This document shows, one piece after another, positions 46,861 through 58,183 of a stretch of DNA of 62,622 nucleotides. The notes under the pieces are model-generated. The model was not told the origin of the DNA. It saw nothing but the letters and a program-made list of their open reading frames with translations, and did not search any database. The stretch covers positions 1 to 62,622 of the forward strand of contig JAUCBJ010005048.1 of the NCBI GenBank assembly GCA_032718475.1. Reading direction: 5' to 3'. Origin of the DNA: Nemertoderma westbladi. Lineage: Eukaryota > Xenacoelomorpha > Nemertodermatida > Nemertodermatidae. A program made the translations under genes and the position numbers. Within the stretch, counting starts at the first letter, position 1, and every line of letters starts with the position of its first letter.

Positions 46861-49240
46861 GTTGATTTGTACAGTTGAATGCCTACTGCTATATTACAGT
46901 TTAAGCAAGTCTAGTAATTCAGTATCACTGTTAGTCTAGTAATTAATTACCGATACTGCTACTCAGTGTAGCGTGATATATATACAATACATTAGAATAC
47001 CGGTATGCTTATAGTATATATATAAGTATTATTACAGACTAGGTTTGTCACAGAATACCGGTATATAATTCCAGCACAAATATATATAAATATATAATAG
47101 GCCTATCGTGGATACCGGTATGCAGTTTACACTTATAGTATATATAAGTATAATTATTAACTAGAATTAATTACAGAATACCGGTATAATTTCAGCCTAA
47201 ATTTATAAATATATAATAGGCCTATCGTGAATACCGGTATACAGCTTACACTTATAATGTATATATATAAGTATAATTACAGACTAGAATTAATTACAGA
47301 ATACCGGTATAATTTCAGCCTAAAATTTATAGAAATAAATATAATAAGCCTATTGTAAATACCGGTATGTCAATTATTTTAGAATAATTGAATTTCTGAA
47401 ATTTCAGGGGTTACTTAGTTACTTTAACTTACTTTATTACCGCTATTTAAGCAGTAGTCCAACTGATATTTAGACCTAATTGATGTATGGCAGGCCTACT
47501 ATTTATAAATCGTTTGAGTTGATTTATAATATATATACCCGTTAAAATAGGTTTTTTGTCAATATTTGAAATAAATGTTATTATTTCTGGGGGGAGTCAC
47601 TACACAGAAGCTGTGCGCTCTCAGTGGAGTGCTACTTGTTGGACACTAAAACAAATAATTCTAATTTACCTAAGTTACTTAATACTACAAATTACCTACA
47701 ATTCGGGGTGAGATTACAATCTCTAAGTAAACATAAAAATTTACAAGTACGAATTTTTAGGGTAATTTTACAAGAAGTCTACAAACCAGCCTAACAAAGG
47801 GTTAGAATATCTGGTTATTACAACGGACAGGTTACTACGGTATTTGAAAATAATAAGTAGTAGTAAATATACTGCGTTGTCCAGATAGAAAAATACCACC
47901 GTCTGACGACTTATAGCCGTGGCGCTATAAGTACTACGTTATGTATCACGGAGTGTTCCTACCTAGAAGTTAATTACCGCGGTCTACCAGAACCAACGTG
48001 CCTATTAACCACTTTACAACACAAATATACTGCCTACACACTAATCACCTTCGGAAAGCACTGTACACTAAACCCTAAATTAGGTACAAGTACTTATACA
48101 ACAAATAATCAGTAGTTAAAAATACTTGAACAGCTAAAAGAACCACAGTATCTGCTGGAGTGACCGGGGCACAAAATCACCAGTCTTTACCTATGCCAAG
48201 CAGCCCTGATGTAGTACCGGGGTTAGTTTAACTATAACGGTATATATAACAAGCACAATTACTGTAGGAATAAACTTAGGGGTATGAATGTTGCGAATAA
48301 TCGCATAAACTCTGAATAATAAATATTACGCTACGCGTACAGACTACTCAAACAAAATGCAGACCAAATGCTGACAGACTACCGTCAAGCCCAAACAAAC
48401 TACGGTATATGCAGACTCCGAAATGGTTAGTTAGTATGCGTTCTAACCCAGTAGTACGACTTATTCTTTCGAGGGGGTTTACCTCACAGCTCTGGAAGCC
48501 CCTACATTCCCAACTGGCACTTTATCGGACATACACTCTACACACACCGAAATCTCTCAAGACCTAACAACAGCCAGACAACAATCCAGCCTACAAATTA
48601 TCTAAATAAGAAATATTACGCTACCCGTACAGACTACACAAACAAAGTACAGACCAAACGCTGGCAGACTACTATCAAGCCTAAATAAACTACAATATAT
48701 GCAGACTCTGAAATGGTTAGTTAGTATGCGTTCTAACCGAGTAGTACAACTTATTCTTTCGAGGGGGTTCACCTCACAGCACTGGCAGCCCCTACTTTCC
48801 TAACTAGTACTTTTTCGGACATATGCTCTACACACACTACAGCCCCTTCAGACTTAACAACAGTCAGACAACAGTCTAGCCTACAAATTGTCTGTACAAT
48901 CTGAGCAGGCTTACACGCCTTCTGCTCAATATTGGCCTACAAATAAATAAAACTTGACAGAAATAAGTAAAATCTCAATAAAAAACCAGGGCGGGCCCTC
49001 CCTGATTCAATATTAAGGCCTACCGGTATATAATTATCAAATCGAATAATACTGCTGTACCTGTACTGCTGTAGGTACCGGTCCGGGTTGTTAGGTTGTC
49101 AGGCCTACTAGGTACCGGTTGTCCGGTACTTCAGCGTTATTGCCTACTGCAATACAGAAGCTATATCTGTTATTGTTCTTACCAGAACAATAGTAAACTG
49201 TATTTATTGCCTACACTGCAATCAGAATTATAACTGTTAC
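46861..49240 (-). other. 5' leader of BEL/Pao element B
   Basis: 2.38 kb between the 5' LTR and the first ORF, without a coding frame. A ~120-bp unit with AATACCGGTAT, TATATAAGTAT and ATAATAGGCCTAT is present about three times at 46993-47357. A 290-bp direct duplication occupies 48312-48601 and 48602-48895 (shared AAATATTACGCTAC and GAAATGGTTAGTTAGTATGC). The sequence next to the LTR (GTAACAGTTATAATTCTGAT on the coding strand) does not match a primer-binding site I recognise. Confidence 0.8.
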
Positions 49241-50364
49241 TGTTCGCGCTTTTAAGACCTTTGGCAGTTTAACCCGCCAAATCTATATGTCTTCTAGGTT
49301 ATAAATCGAATTTAGCCTATGACAAGTATTTGACACAAATAAATACAACATTAGCCGAAGCCAGTCTATGCGCGACCATTCACCCGCTGGATATACCCGG
49401 GAGACTGGATTCGGATGCTTTAATTTGATTGCGGTGCAGGCCTACCGTACTATTCGATTTGATCGTTAATATATAATCTCTGACAAATATCATTCACTTT
49501 CGGGAAATATTAGCAGTTCCTTTAGGACGTGGCGCTCTTTCTATATAAACAGAGCTATGGCTTACACTTAACACAACGGAATGGATTATAAGTTACACAT
49601 AAGGCGCATTCTTTAGGAGATACTTTGTTACGCGGACAAGCACATACAGACCATTGCACACCGCTGCACACTGAATTGCCGATAGTCACTGATTTTAATC
49701 ATATATAAAGAGAATAGCAACCGACATTTGTAGGGCCTATAAAATAGCATTCAATTCACTACAAACCACGATAATATAAGTCGCAATTGCTATATGTAAC
49801 CGGTCTCTCTAACCTTAGTGTATCAAGAAGATCGGGGTTTCTGATCGTTTATCGTTATTCTCCAAATAACAATATGTAAACAACTGATACAATTAATAAC
49901 AAACAGTAAATAGCAGTAAATAATGTGCAATACGTACCGGTAACAGTTATGTGTTCTTATAATTAAAGCCGTTCTAATGCTGGAATAATTCCATAGCCGA
50001 TGTTCATGGCAAAACCAACACACTGAACCCTGTGCGCTGTTGCAGGTAGCTTTCAACACAAAGAGGAAGAGCTCTCATTGGCAGAGCTCCATATTCCACA
50101 GATTCCACGAATGTCTAAATGCCGAACTATTCGGGTTTTTGCAGCCCTTAGCCAACACACAGGATGAATCACTCTGCTTGGTTGACCTTGCTCTGGTTGG
50201 TTGATCGAACAGAACAAAGAGGCCATACGTACAGCAAATCAGCCAATCAGCCGGTAGCTTGCACCATTTGAGTTAGGGAGTTTTTCTTTAGAGTATTTGA
50301 GCGCATTAAGGGAAACTGGATTGCGAAGCAAAAGGGCCAGTTATATCCCACAAAAGCTTTTACA
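49241..50364 (-). repeat. 5' LTR of BEL/Pao element B
   Basis: 1124 bp; TG...CA; matches 37893-39022 except for about six substitutions and the 6-bp gap near 50009. Followed by the CAAAG target duplication. The frame 49823-50059 inside is not conserved with element A's LTR frames and is taken as chance. Confidence 0.95.
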
Positions 50365-51287
50365 CAAAGCGATATCTAGTCTGAGCAGTGTCCTTCATGT
50401 ACAAAGCTATATCGAGACCGAGCAGTGCAGTGTCTTTCTTATACAAAGCGATATCTAGACCGAGCAGTGTCTTTCTTGTACAAAGCGATATCTAGACCGA
50501 GCAGTGTGCTTCATGTACAAAGTGATATCTAGACCGAGCAGTGTCTTTCTTGTACAAAGCTATCTCTAGACCGAGCAGTGCCCTTCTTGTACAAAGCTAT
50601 CTCTAGACCGAGCAGTGTCCTTCATGTACAAAGCGATATCTAGACCGAGCAGTGTCTTTCTTGTACAAAGCGATATCTAGACCGAGCAGTGTGCTTCATG
50701 TACAAAGCGATATCTAGACCGAGCAGTGTCTTTCATGTACAAAGCGATATCTAGACCGAGCAGTGTGCTTCATGTACAAAGCGATATCTAGACCGAGCAG
50801 TGTCTTTCTTGTACAAAGCGATATCTAGACCGAGCAGTGTCTTTCTTGTACAAGCGATATCTAGACCGAGCAGTGTCTTTCTTGTACAAAGCGATATCTA
50901 GACCGAGCAGTGTGCTTCATGTACAAAGCGATATCTAGACCGAGCAGTGTCTTTCTTGTACAAAGCGATATCTAGACCGAGCAGTGCCCTTCTTGTACAA
51001 AGCTATCTCTAGACCGAGCAGTGTCCTTCATGTACAAAGCGATATCTAGACCGAGCAGTGTCTTTCTTGTACAAAGCGATATCTAGACCGAGCAGTGTCT
51101 TTCTTGTACAACCGATATCTAGACCGATCAGTGTTTTTCTTGTACAAAGCTATCTCTAGACCGAGCAGTGCCCTTCTTGTACAAAGCTATCTCTAGACCG
51201 AGCAGTGTCCTTCATGTACAAAGCGATATCTAGACCGAGCAGTGTCTTTCTTGTACAAAGCGATATCTAGACCGAGCAGTGTCAATG
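50365..51287. repeat. Minisatellite array 3 (right part), 37-bp unit
   Basis: Continuation of the array at 35381-37892, in the same orientation. It starts with CAAAGCGATATCTAG in exact register after the element's target duplication. It ends abruptly at GCAGTGTCAATGAC, where a LINE relic begins. Confidence 0.95.
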
Positions 51288-52740
51288 ACAAATTTTGCCA
51301 AAAACCATGAAATCTGGGGTACTTGTTTTAACGCCCAAGATACGTTTTATGAATCAAAGATGCACTCGCTGACAAGCAGTCCCGTTATGGACGCCCCACA
51401 CAACACATCCGTATTCTAGAATAGGCTTAATAAGAGCGTCGAACAACTTTATCTTTAATTCAAAGGATAGACCTGGGAATCTGTGAAGATACTTCAATAG
51501 AGAGAAATACGCCTTTGCACCCTTTTCTACGGAGCCCCTAAAGGGACATTTGTGAAGAGATATATTTTTTTTAGTAACACGTACGAACGTGTTACCTAAC
51601 ACGTTCGCACGTGTTACCTAACACGTTCGCACGTGATACTAACACGTTCGCACGTGTTACCTAACACGTTCGCACGTGTTACCTAACACGTTCGCACGTG
51701 ATACTAACACGTTCGCACGTGTTACTAACACGTTCGAACGTGTACTAACACGTTCGAACGTGTTACCTAACACGTTCGCACGTGTTACCTAACACGTTGC
51801 GACACGTGTTACCTAACACGTTCGCACGTGATACTAACACGTTCACACGTGTTACCTAATACGTTCGAACGTGTTAGCAAAATACTGAGAAATGCTCGCT
51901 ATTGGACAACTTCGTAAATATTATTCTGGAAAATAACTGGGGGTAAATTTAAAAAATAAATCAGAGTGGTATCTTCTAGACATTGTTTCGGTGACCTGTT
52001 AGCTGAGGTGAACCTCTGATATGCCTCTGTCTGTAAGTATATTATAGTATACACCACTCCACCATGAACCCATCACTTAACAGTATAATACGAGAATATT
52101 TCGAACGTTCGATTGCATATAAAGACATTTTAACACGTTCGAACGTGTTAGTATCACGTGCGAACGTGTTAGGTAACACGTGCGAACGTGTTAGTATCAC
52201 GTGCGAACGTGTTAGGTAACGTGCGAACGTGTTAGGTAACACGTGCGAACGTGTTAGGTAACACGTGCGAACGTGTTAGTATCACGTGCGAACGTGTTAG
52301 GTAACACGTTCGAACGTGTTAGGTAACACGTTCGAACGTGTTAGTATCACGTGCGAACGTGTTAGGTAACACGTTCGAACGTGTTAGTATCACGTGCGAA
52401 CGTGGTACTAAAAAAAAAATATCTCTTCACAAATGTCCCTTTAGGGGCTCCGTACTTTTCCGCCAGAGCAGCCTGGCCCTGGCCTTTAAAAAGTTACCAG
52501 TTGAAGATAACACAACGCCAAGATATGTGTAAGAATGTATACCCTTTAATTGACAATCCCGGAATAGCCATTTTTCGTTACAAGCATGTTGTCCACCCCT
52601 CCTAAAAACCACAATGTCAGATTTATCCATATTGTCCAGAAATGCCCAGTAGGATGTGTAATCACTTAAGACATCAATGGCAGCTTGCAAGCCTTGCACA
52701 GAATCACTAAAAAGACGATGTAAAGAAACAAAAACAGTTT
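51288..52740 (-). pseudogene. LINE reverse transcriptase relic split by a foldback insertion
   Basis: Two minus-strand pieces of one LINE. 52461-52735 encodes the region after the catalytic box (GLQAAIDVLSDY, SDIVVFRRGG, YTYLGVVLSSTGNF). 51288-51527 encodes what follows (KAYFSLLKYLHRF, LKIKLFDALIKPILEYGC). Between them sits a 927-bp foldback element with a 6-bp target duplication. This LINE has a different sequence type (FRRGG, LEYGCVVWG) from the LINE at 5422-7082. A small frame difference between the halves shows earlier decay. Confidence 0.8.
51528..52454. mobile_element. Foldback element with tandem palindromic subrepeats, 927 bp
   Basis: Terminal inverted repeats start TACGGAGCCCCTAAAGGGAC and run through a poly-T/A stretch into long arms (51570-51880 and 52130-52415). 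The arms are made of 16-18 bp units such as TAACACGTTCGCACGTGT, many containing the perfect palindrome CACGTTCGAACGTG. A 6-bp target duplication CTTTTC flanks it (51522-51527 and 52455-52460). A ~250-bp centre (51885-52130) is unique and non-coding. Long arms built of short tandem repeats match the foldback type known from Drosophila FB and sea urchin TU elements; kinship is inferred from structure only. Confidence 0.88.
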
Positions 52741-52824
52741 AAAGGTACTTCAAGACCTTCTAATCCGCTACCTTTTAATTCACCCTCCAGATCATTAATG
52801 CACCGCTACATGTTTCCATGTAGC

Positions 52825-53060
52825 GGTCTCTCAATAGGATCTCTGATACGATTTAATATAATTCTATTGTATGGCTTTTCAGCTGTCAAGATCAACGAGA
52901 TTCCCCGAAAAGATCCAGTGTTAGGTTGCCCTACTTCGTGGGAACTGGCACCAACTTATTTGTTTCCATTTCTTGTGGGACTCTTGTTTCTGTGCATGTC
53001 TATTATGATTGGGTAAATGAGCTTCAAACACGTCAGGGGTACCATCTGCTCCACTAGGAT
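52825..53060 (-). pseudogene. LINE reverse transcriptase fragment, related to 5422-7082
   Basis: The plus-strand sequence aligns with 6773-7030, sharing GATTCCCCGAAAAGA and GGGAACTGGCACCAACTTAT. It corresponds to the N-terminal fingers region around VPVPKKG. Small indels destroy the frame. Confidence 0.8.
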
Positions 53061-53390
53061 TGATTGGTCTTAATACAAACCGCCATTGTTAATAAATGAC
53101 TTCCAGTACCTTGGATCATGTATAGAGTAATAGAGAGCAGTAGATAATACAGGTTAGGAAAGTAGAGTTTTATGATACAATACGACCTGTATCATCTCTA
53201 CAACTCTACCTGATCGCAGACTGTGATTCAGTCAGTACTGCTGGAGGAAGTAAAAACGAGGTCACACCAGATTGTCGTCATACCAGACGGCCCACATGCA
53301 ATAAGAAATTATTGATTTTGAAAATTTCGCTACAGAATAATAAAATAAATCAATCAACCTGTAGGAATTTACCATTCAAATGTACCGTCC
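53061..53390. other. Spacer, no gene seen
   Basis: Unique sequence between the LINE fragment and the Penelope-like relic; no coding evidence. Confidence 0.5.
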
Positions 53391-54086
53391 TTGCTAGCCA
53401 TAGTTCGAGCTGAACTGCTGCGCATTCGCCGACTATCGGATTCAACAAATATTTTCAAACAACAAAGGCATTTATATCTCGAAAAGTGTAAACTCAGAGG
53501 ATACATTCTTGAACTTCCTTTTAAGTTTGTATACGTGGGACCCACCCCAATGTTTAACATCCATTGTAGCCAACAACACTTTCCGCATTCACCAAGCCAT
53601 ACAAATCAACAAAACAACATAAAACCGCCTACCCAACGTTTCTATCTGTCAACGACACCACAATTTATCCCTACCCTCAGCAAAGTTGTACGTCGGCATA
53701 ACAGACGAGTTCAGCACCTTGGTGTAACATTACATACTGTCCCACGAAATGCACCTACTTTGGGAAAGCTTATAATACGCAAACAGGAACCACAAACAGC
53801 TCAAGGTAACCATGCATGTTTGCAGCCCCGCTGCCTCACCTGCTTGGCAATTGCGGATATGAAGGATGGGACAGCATGGGGCGAGCCAATCATCGGGAGG
53901 TTTGATTGTAAATCCAGCAACGTTCTACTGTATATATCATTAAATGTAAAACTCACCACTATCAATACTACCTCGGTCAAACTGAACAACGTCTGCACAA
54001 GAGGCTCAATAAACATCGGGAGAACATCAACAGCTACGGGAAAGCTCTGGATAAGGCAATAAAGAACAACAAGCCGAATCTACTGT
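53391..54086 (+). mobile_element. Penelope-like element fragment 2
   Basis: A plus-strand frame with ELLRIRRLSDS and KLRGY, then the linker and Cys pairs (CLQPRCLTC, RFDCKSSNVLLY). A frame change near 53940 leads to YYLGQTEQRLHKRLNKHREN, a GIY-YIG-type segment with Arg and His in the expected order, ending at TGA near 54084. RT C-terminal region, linker and GIY-YIG order identifies a Penelope-like element. The catalytic RT core is missing. It lies in the opposite orientation to fragment 1 and differs in sequence. Confidence 0.7.
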
Positions 54087-56482
54087 GACAACAACTGACC
54101 CGGAGGTGCTACTGCTTCAACATTTCAGTAGCTGTAATAATTACGAAGTAACATGCGTCCAGCAATTTCGTAACCACCAGCGTCGCATTCATACTGAAGC
54201 ATTAATTGCCTCCGCCCACCCCTCAATAAACTGGTACAGTACCACTTCTATAGAATGAAACTTTGACCCGATGGCTCGCCCCCACCTAACATTTGGATAT
54301 AACAAACTCACACCACCTCTAATAATTAATTAACTGTACGCTCTAGTTGTTTAGTTGTTTACTCTTCATTCTCTATATTATATCACTACAACAACATATA
54401 ACTTACATAATACTCTAATCTGTTTGCTTGGTGCTTTAATACACATTTGTGTCAGCCAGCTGTACTGTACGCTGTACGAGCCGAACATATTAGTATTCAA
54501 TAGGTAATACCCAACTTTTATAAAAAACTTTTTAAAAATTGTAATAATATGTAATCTTGTAGGGATTCCTTTTATTTAGTAACAGTAATATGTGTCTTTT
54601 TCTCCCCCTCAATTATATGCAGCTCATGGCTTAGGTATTCTTTTCCTTTCTTTTAAATAATATATTTTAATGATTTTTTATTTCAGAACCAACATTTTTT
54701 ATAATTTTTTTACCCTTTTACCAGCCTCACTTTTATTTGTAAATTTATAATTCAACGACTTAATATCGGAACCAACAATTTTTAATCATTTATTGGTTTT
54801 AACGTTATCCCCTTTTTTTAAATACGTAATTTTGCTGTTACCTATTTTTACCGAGCCAACAATATATTTAGCACCCTTTTTAGTTTTATTTTTAAAATTT
54901 TTAACACGTCTAATACCTTAACAACACATGTAGCCTACAATTCTATCTCTAGGCCTACATACAGTATTACGACAAATCTGAAATATGTAATCTATTCTAT
55001 ATCGGAATTTGGTGGCATAATAATTAGTATATTGTGTTTTAATACAAACTATTTTTGTTAACCGTGGCATTAGACACTTTCTACAGTCATTATTCCTGAA
55101 ATTCAAATTCACGGTAGACGCTTAACGCAAATACAGTAGGTCTACCTACAGTACTGTAGGCACTTTCCATAGATAAATAATTACTATATTGTATTACATG
55201 CTAATTACGATATTATCATGGTAATGGTACTAAGGCTACCTAGAATACTTGATTTCTTTCAGTTATACTGTACTAAAAATAAAAACAATAACGTTTATCT
55301 TACCGGCATCCGTATGGTACAATATCATGGTATTTATTTTCCCGAAAAATGTTAAATCCTGAACTTTTCATTTTCATGAGTGGGATAAAAAGGTAAATTT
55401 AATGATGAAAACATAGATAAAAACATAGAAAGCGCTCGTAAATAGGGAAATATTTCCATGTCAATATCGTTGGCATATAAATCTCCCTTTGTTGCTTTCC
55501 AACAAAAGGTCCAACAACAGGGCGGTGTTTTCCTCTGCATGCAGTGACAACCGGCTTGAAAATCTGGCCCATGTAAAGTACACCAGTCTTTCTGCTATAA
55601 TATTTCACTTTGCAGTTAACCCCCAAGTGAAGAATACCATAGGATTTCACTAAACAACCAAGTTTCAGAAAGGGAGAATCAAACCAAAACAATACACGTA
55701 TTAGTATATATACAGAAAACAAGATACGAGTAAGCGATGAAACACTTAATAATAAATTTTTTAAATAATTTCAAGCGAAAAGTGAAAACCTGGTATTCTT
55801 CACATGGGCGATAAAACTCGTGTTTTGGTTCGGATTCTTTGAGGTCGCCCCGGGGTCTGTTGTTCGTGGTTCGTTTTAGATTCGCGGACGGTTTGGCATC
55901 AGCGAGACGACAGTACACATTTTCGTCGGCCTAGCAACAACTGTCCGATGGGCAGAAAGTGTTGGATGTCTGATGGTCTGGTGTGCTGTATGCTTTATAC
56001 GTAGGCACTCGTGTACAGTACATGTCATTTATAAGTCCTTGACTACTGACGCCTTTTGACAGAAAGCAGGTGTATGTACCAGTTACTCGGTTCACCTACT
56101 CTCCGCGAAAGCTTAGTAAAGTGGTTTAATTTAAACCCACAATAATTAATATTTAACAGTTTCATGCACCGGGATATAAAGAACACACTTTATATATCAC
56201 CGGGAGTAAATAAGAGAAATGTGATTTATTCCCGTAAGTTACCCTATAATTCCACAATAAAGAAAATTTTTTCGGAATAAAAAATAATAATTTTTCAAAC
56301 CAATTATGTTTCGATGTGAAGAAGTCTTTGAATTTATGGATAGAGAGTTACGTATATGATATAATGGTGTGACAGCACTTTTCATCAAGATTGAAGGCAG
56401 TAATTTTCAAATTAAGTAATTCCAAATATCTAATGTATAATACAGTACTAAGTGTTGATTATATGATGAAAATACCCGTAAT
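54087..56482. other. AT-rich intergenic region
   Basis: No supported gene in 2.4 kb. GAACCAACANTTTTTNAT recurs loosely near 54686 and 54770. Short minus-strand frames at 55352-55918 have no recognisable features. The 3' end of the caspase gene on the minus strand lies at the right edge. Confidence 0.65.
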
Positions 56483-58183
56483 TCAATAATTAAGCTTTGT
56501 ATTTTGGTTGTAGAAAAATACTTTTTTGGTTAACGTTGTTTTCGGAAGAGAAACCTGTTTGGATAGATCGACGAAAGTCGCGTTAGTCATCCTACGATTA
56601 ACTTCAGTAAGAATCGAAATCAGATCGTGTTTATTGGCAAACTCGTCGATACAATTACACAACTCCTTTATGTAATATCCTCTATAGGACAAGTGACCAG
56701 GCGTGGTTGAATGGGCGATTAGGAAGTCCTGCTCCGATGCGACGTAATGCGATGGGGCCCCGACGCTGTCAGTCGGAGGCAGTTTTGCGCTCTCCATAGA
56801 CTTCAGCCCCATGCAAGCCTGGAAAAAGAACATTTTTGGTTTCCTCGCCAATTGAGGACAAACTGTGGCTTGGAAGTGCCTGGTTAATTGAGAGTATTCA
56901 ATAGGTATTCCGTCGGATCCATACAGAAACCCATCCCTTCCATGTGTCATTACGAAACAAACAAACGAGTCGCAATCGTTGTGCCTTGGATCGCGAGAGA
57001 GTTCACAGAAAACGTCATTGAGAAATATCGCCGACAAATCGTTCGCCTTTGCCACGGTGTAACCAAGCTTTGTGAACGTTTTCTCCAGTCTTTCGACATC
57101 TTCCTCACTTCCTACTCTGTCCTCTAAATCTTCGTCATCTGAATTCGTTTTCGTAAAGTGATAATTGTTGATTATAAGACACAATCCATGAGGATTTTTG
57201 AACATATCATATTGAAGGTCTGGCCCTTCGCGGGAGGAAGGCTGATCTTCCTGAACAGATTTACTGTCTGCATCGCGATGTTGGTTTCCAAACATTACCT
57301 CAGTGAACGATAATTCGTTGACCCCTGTCGAAGGGGCAGCTTTATTTTGTCTTTCTCGCGTCTCCTCCTGATACGATTGCCTCGCTTCACTGACAACAAT
57401 ACCCATATTTCCATGACGACACTGTGCAAACCAAACACTTCCGGTATATTTGTCCACTTTAGCCTGTGTCTGTCTTAGATGAGCGTTTGCGCCCACAAAA
57501 TCAGCTAAGACAGAGACATCCTTCTCGCTAATGATTCTAGACTTTTCTAGAACGCGTATAAGTCCTATAGTATCGGCAACATCATCCCAATCACAACGAG
57601 GTGCCACGGAACGCCCTGTCCGACATATACACTTGAAATCTTCGAAATCCTTCTTGGTAAAATCTTTAATAACCTCGTAAAGTAGTGCCCGATACGGCGA
57701 GAAGTAGGTGAAGGGATTCTGATGGATTTTGTTATGTATTTTTAAACGATCCGTATTGAATATTTGAAGTAGGTCCATTCGTACCACCATGTAGAGAAGT
57801 ATCTCTAAAAATCCCGTGTTATTCTCAGCAATGAGTCCTGTTTGGCAGAGTTCTTGGAACAGTTTCAATCCCGAATCAATTTCCTCCATTCTATTCTCGT
57901 CGATTTTGTCGGAACACAAGAACTTCATGTGTCGAATGTCGCGTCGCTTTAGATTGTTGGCCACTCGTATTAGTTGGGTTTGGAAAGTTCCGTGGTCGAT
58001 CCTTGCCGCATCCACTGGGGGATTATTCACATGGCCTCTCTCGGAAGGTGAAGAATCGTCATGTACAACGTTTCTCATAGTTGCCATTACTAAACGAAGA
58101 CGTAGTTGTTGTTTAAACAACGTCTTATTGTAACCGAGTAATGAACAATGTTTATTAATTTTAGGCTTTTCATGTACACTCAT
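56483..58183 (-). CDS. Caspase-8-like initiator caspase with tandem death-effector domains
   Basis: 566 residues in one uninterrupted exon. DED1 spans about 66-142 and carries the RxDLL signature (RMDLL, 135-139). DED2 is about 163-238. A linker leads to the caspase domain (about 325-558). The S1-pocket arginine is R356 (DRVGS), the catalytic histidine H414 (MTHGRDG) and the catalytic cysteine C457 in QACMG, where caspases usually have QACRG or QACQG. SYRG (499-502) and LTEVNRRM in the p10 part support the caspase-8/10 class. DEDs recruit such caspases to FADD-type adaptors, where they dimerise and cleave themselves; a likely interdomain site is near D472 (PPTDS). The start is ambiguous: Met33 (TTTAG before TAATGG) could follow a 5' UTR intron. 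Lack of introns is unusual and could indicate a retrocopy, but the frame is intact. Confidence 0.95.
   Translation of the reverse strand: MSVHEKPKINKHCSLLGYNKTLFKQQLRLRLVMATMRNVVHDDSSPSERGHVNNPPVDAARIDHGTFQTQLIRVANNLKRRDIRHMKFLCSDKIDENRMEEIDSGLKLFQELCQTGLIAENNTGFLEILLYMVVRMDLLQIFNTDRLKIHNKIHQNPFTYFSPYRALLYEVIKDFTKKDFEDFKCICRTGRSVAPRCDWDDVADTIGLIRVLEKSRIISEKDVSVLADFVGANAHLRQTQAKVDKYTGSVWFAQCRHGNMGIVVSEARQSYQEETRERQNKAAPSTGVNELSFTEVMFGNQHRDADSKSVQEDQPSSREGPDLQYDMFKNPHGLCLIINNYHFTKTNSDDEDLEDRVGSEEDVERLEKTFTKLGYTVAKANDLSAIFLNDVFCELSRDPRHNDCDSFVCFVMTHGRDGFLYGSDGIPIEYSQLTRHFQATVCPQLARKPKMFFFQACMGLKSMESAKLPPTDSVGAPSHYVASEQDFLIAHSTTPGHLSYRGYYIKELCNCIDEFANKHDLISILTEVNRRMTNATFVDLSKQVSLPKTTLTKKVFFYNQNTKLNY

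Larger units (their letters stand above)
37893..50364 (-). mobile_element. BEL/Pao LTR retrotransposon B, recent deletion derivative
   Basis: 12,472 bp on the minus strand with LTRs of 1130 bp (left) and 1124 bp (right), TG...CA ends and a perfect 5-bp target duplication CAAAG (37888-37892 and 50365-50369). Removing the element and one CAAAG restores an intact 37-bp minisatellite unit. The LTRs differ by about six substitutions and one 6-bp indel by eye, so insertion was recent. It has a 2.4-kb leader, an unusually long gag region, zinc knuckles and protease. RT, RNase H and most of integrase are missing through two deletions, so it would depend on proteins supplied by another copy. Confidence 0.95.

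Noticed and set aside
55352-55918. Cluster of overlapping minus-strand frames of 62-107 residues
   Set aside because: No recognisable motif, no splice or start support, and mutually overlapping in different frames.
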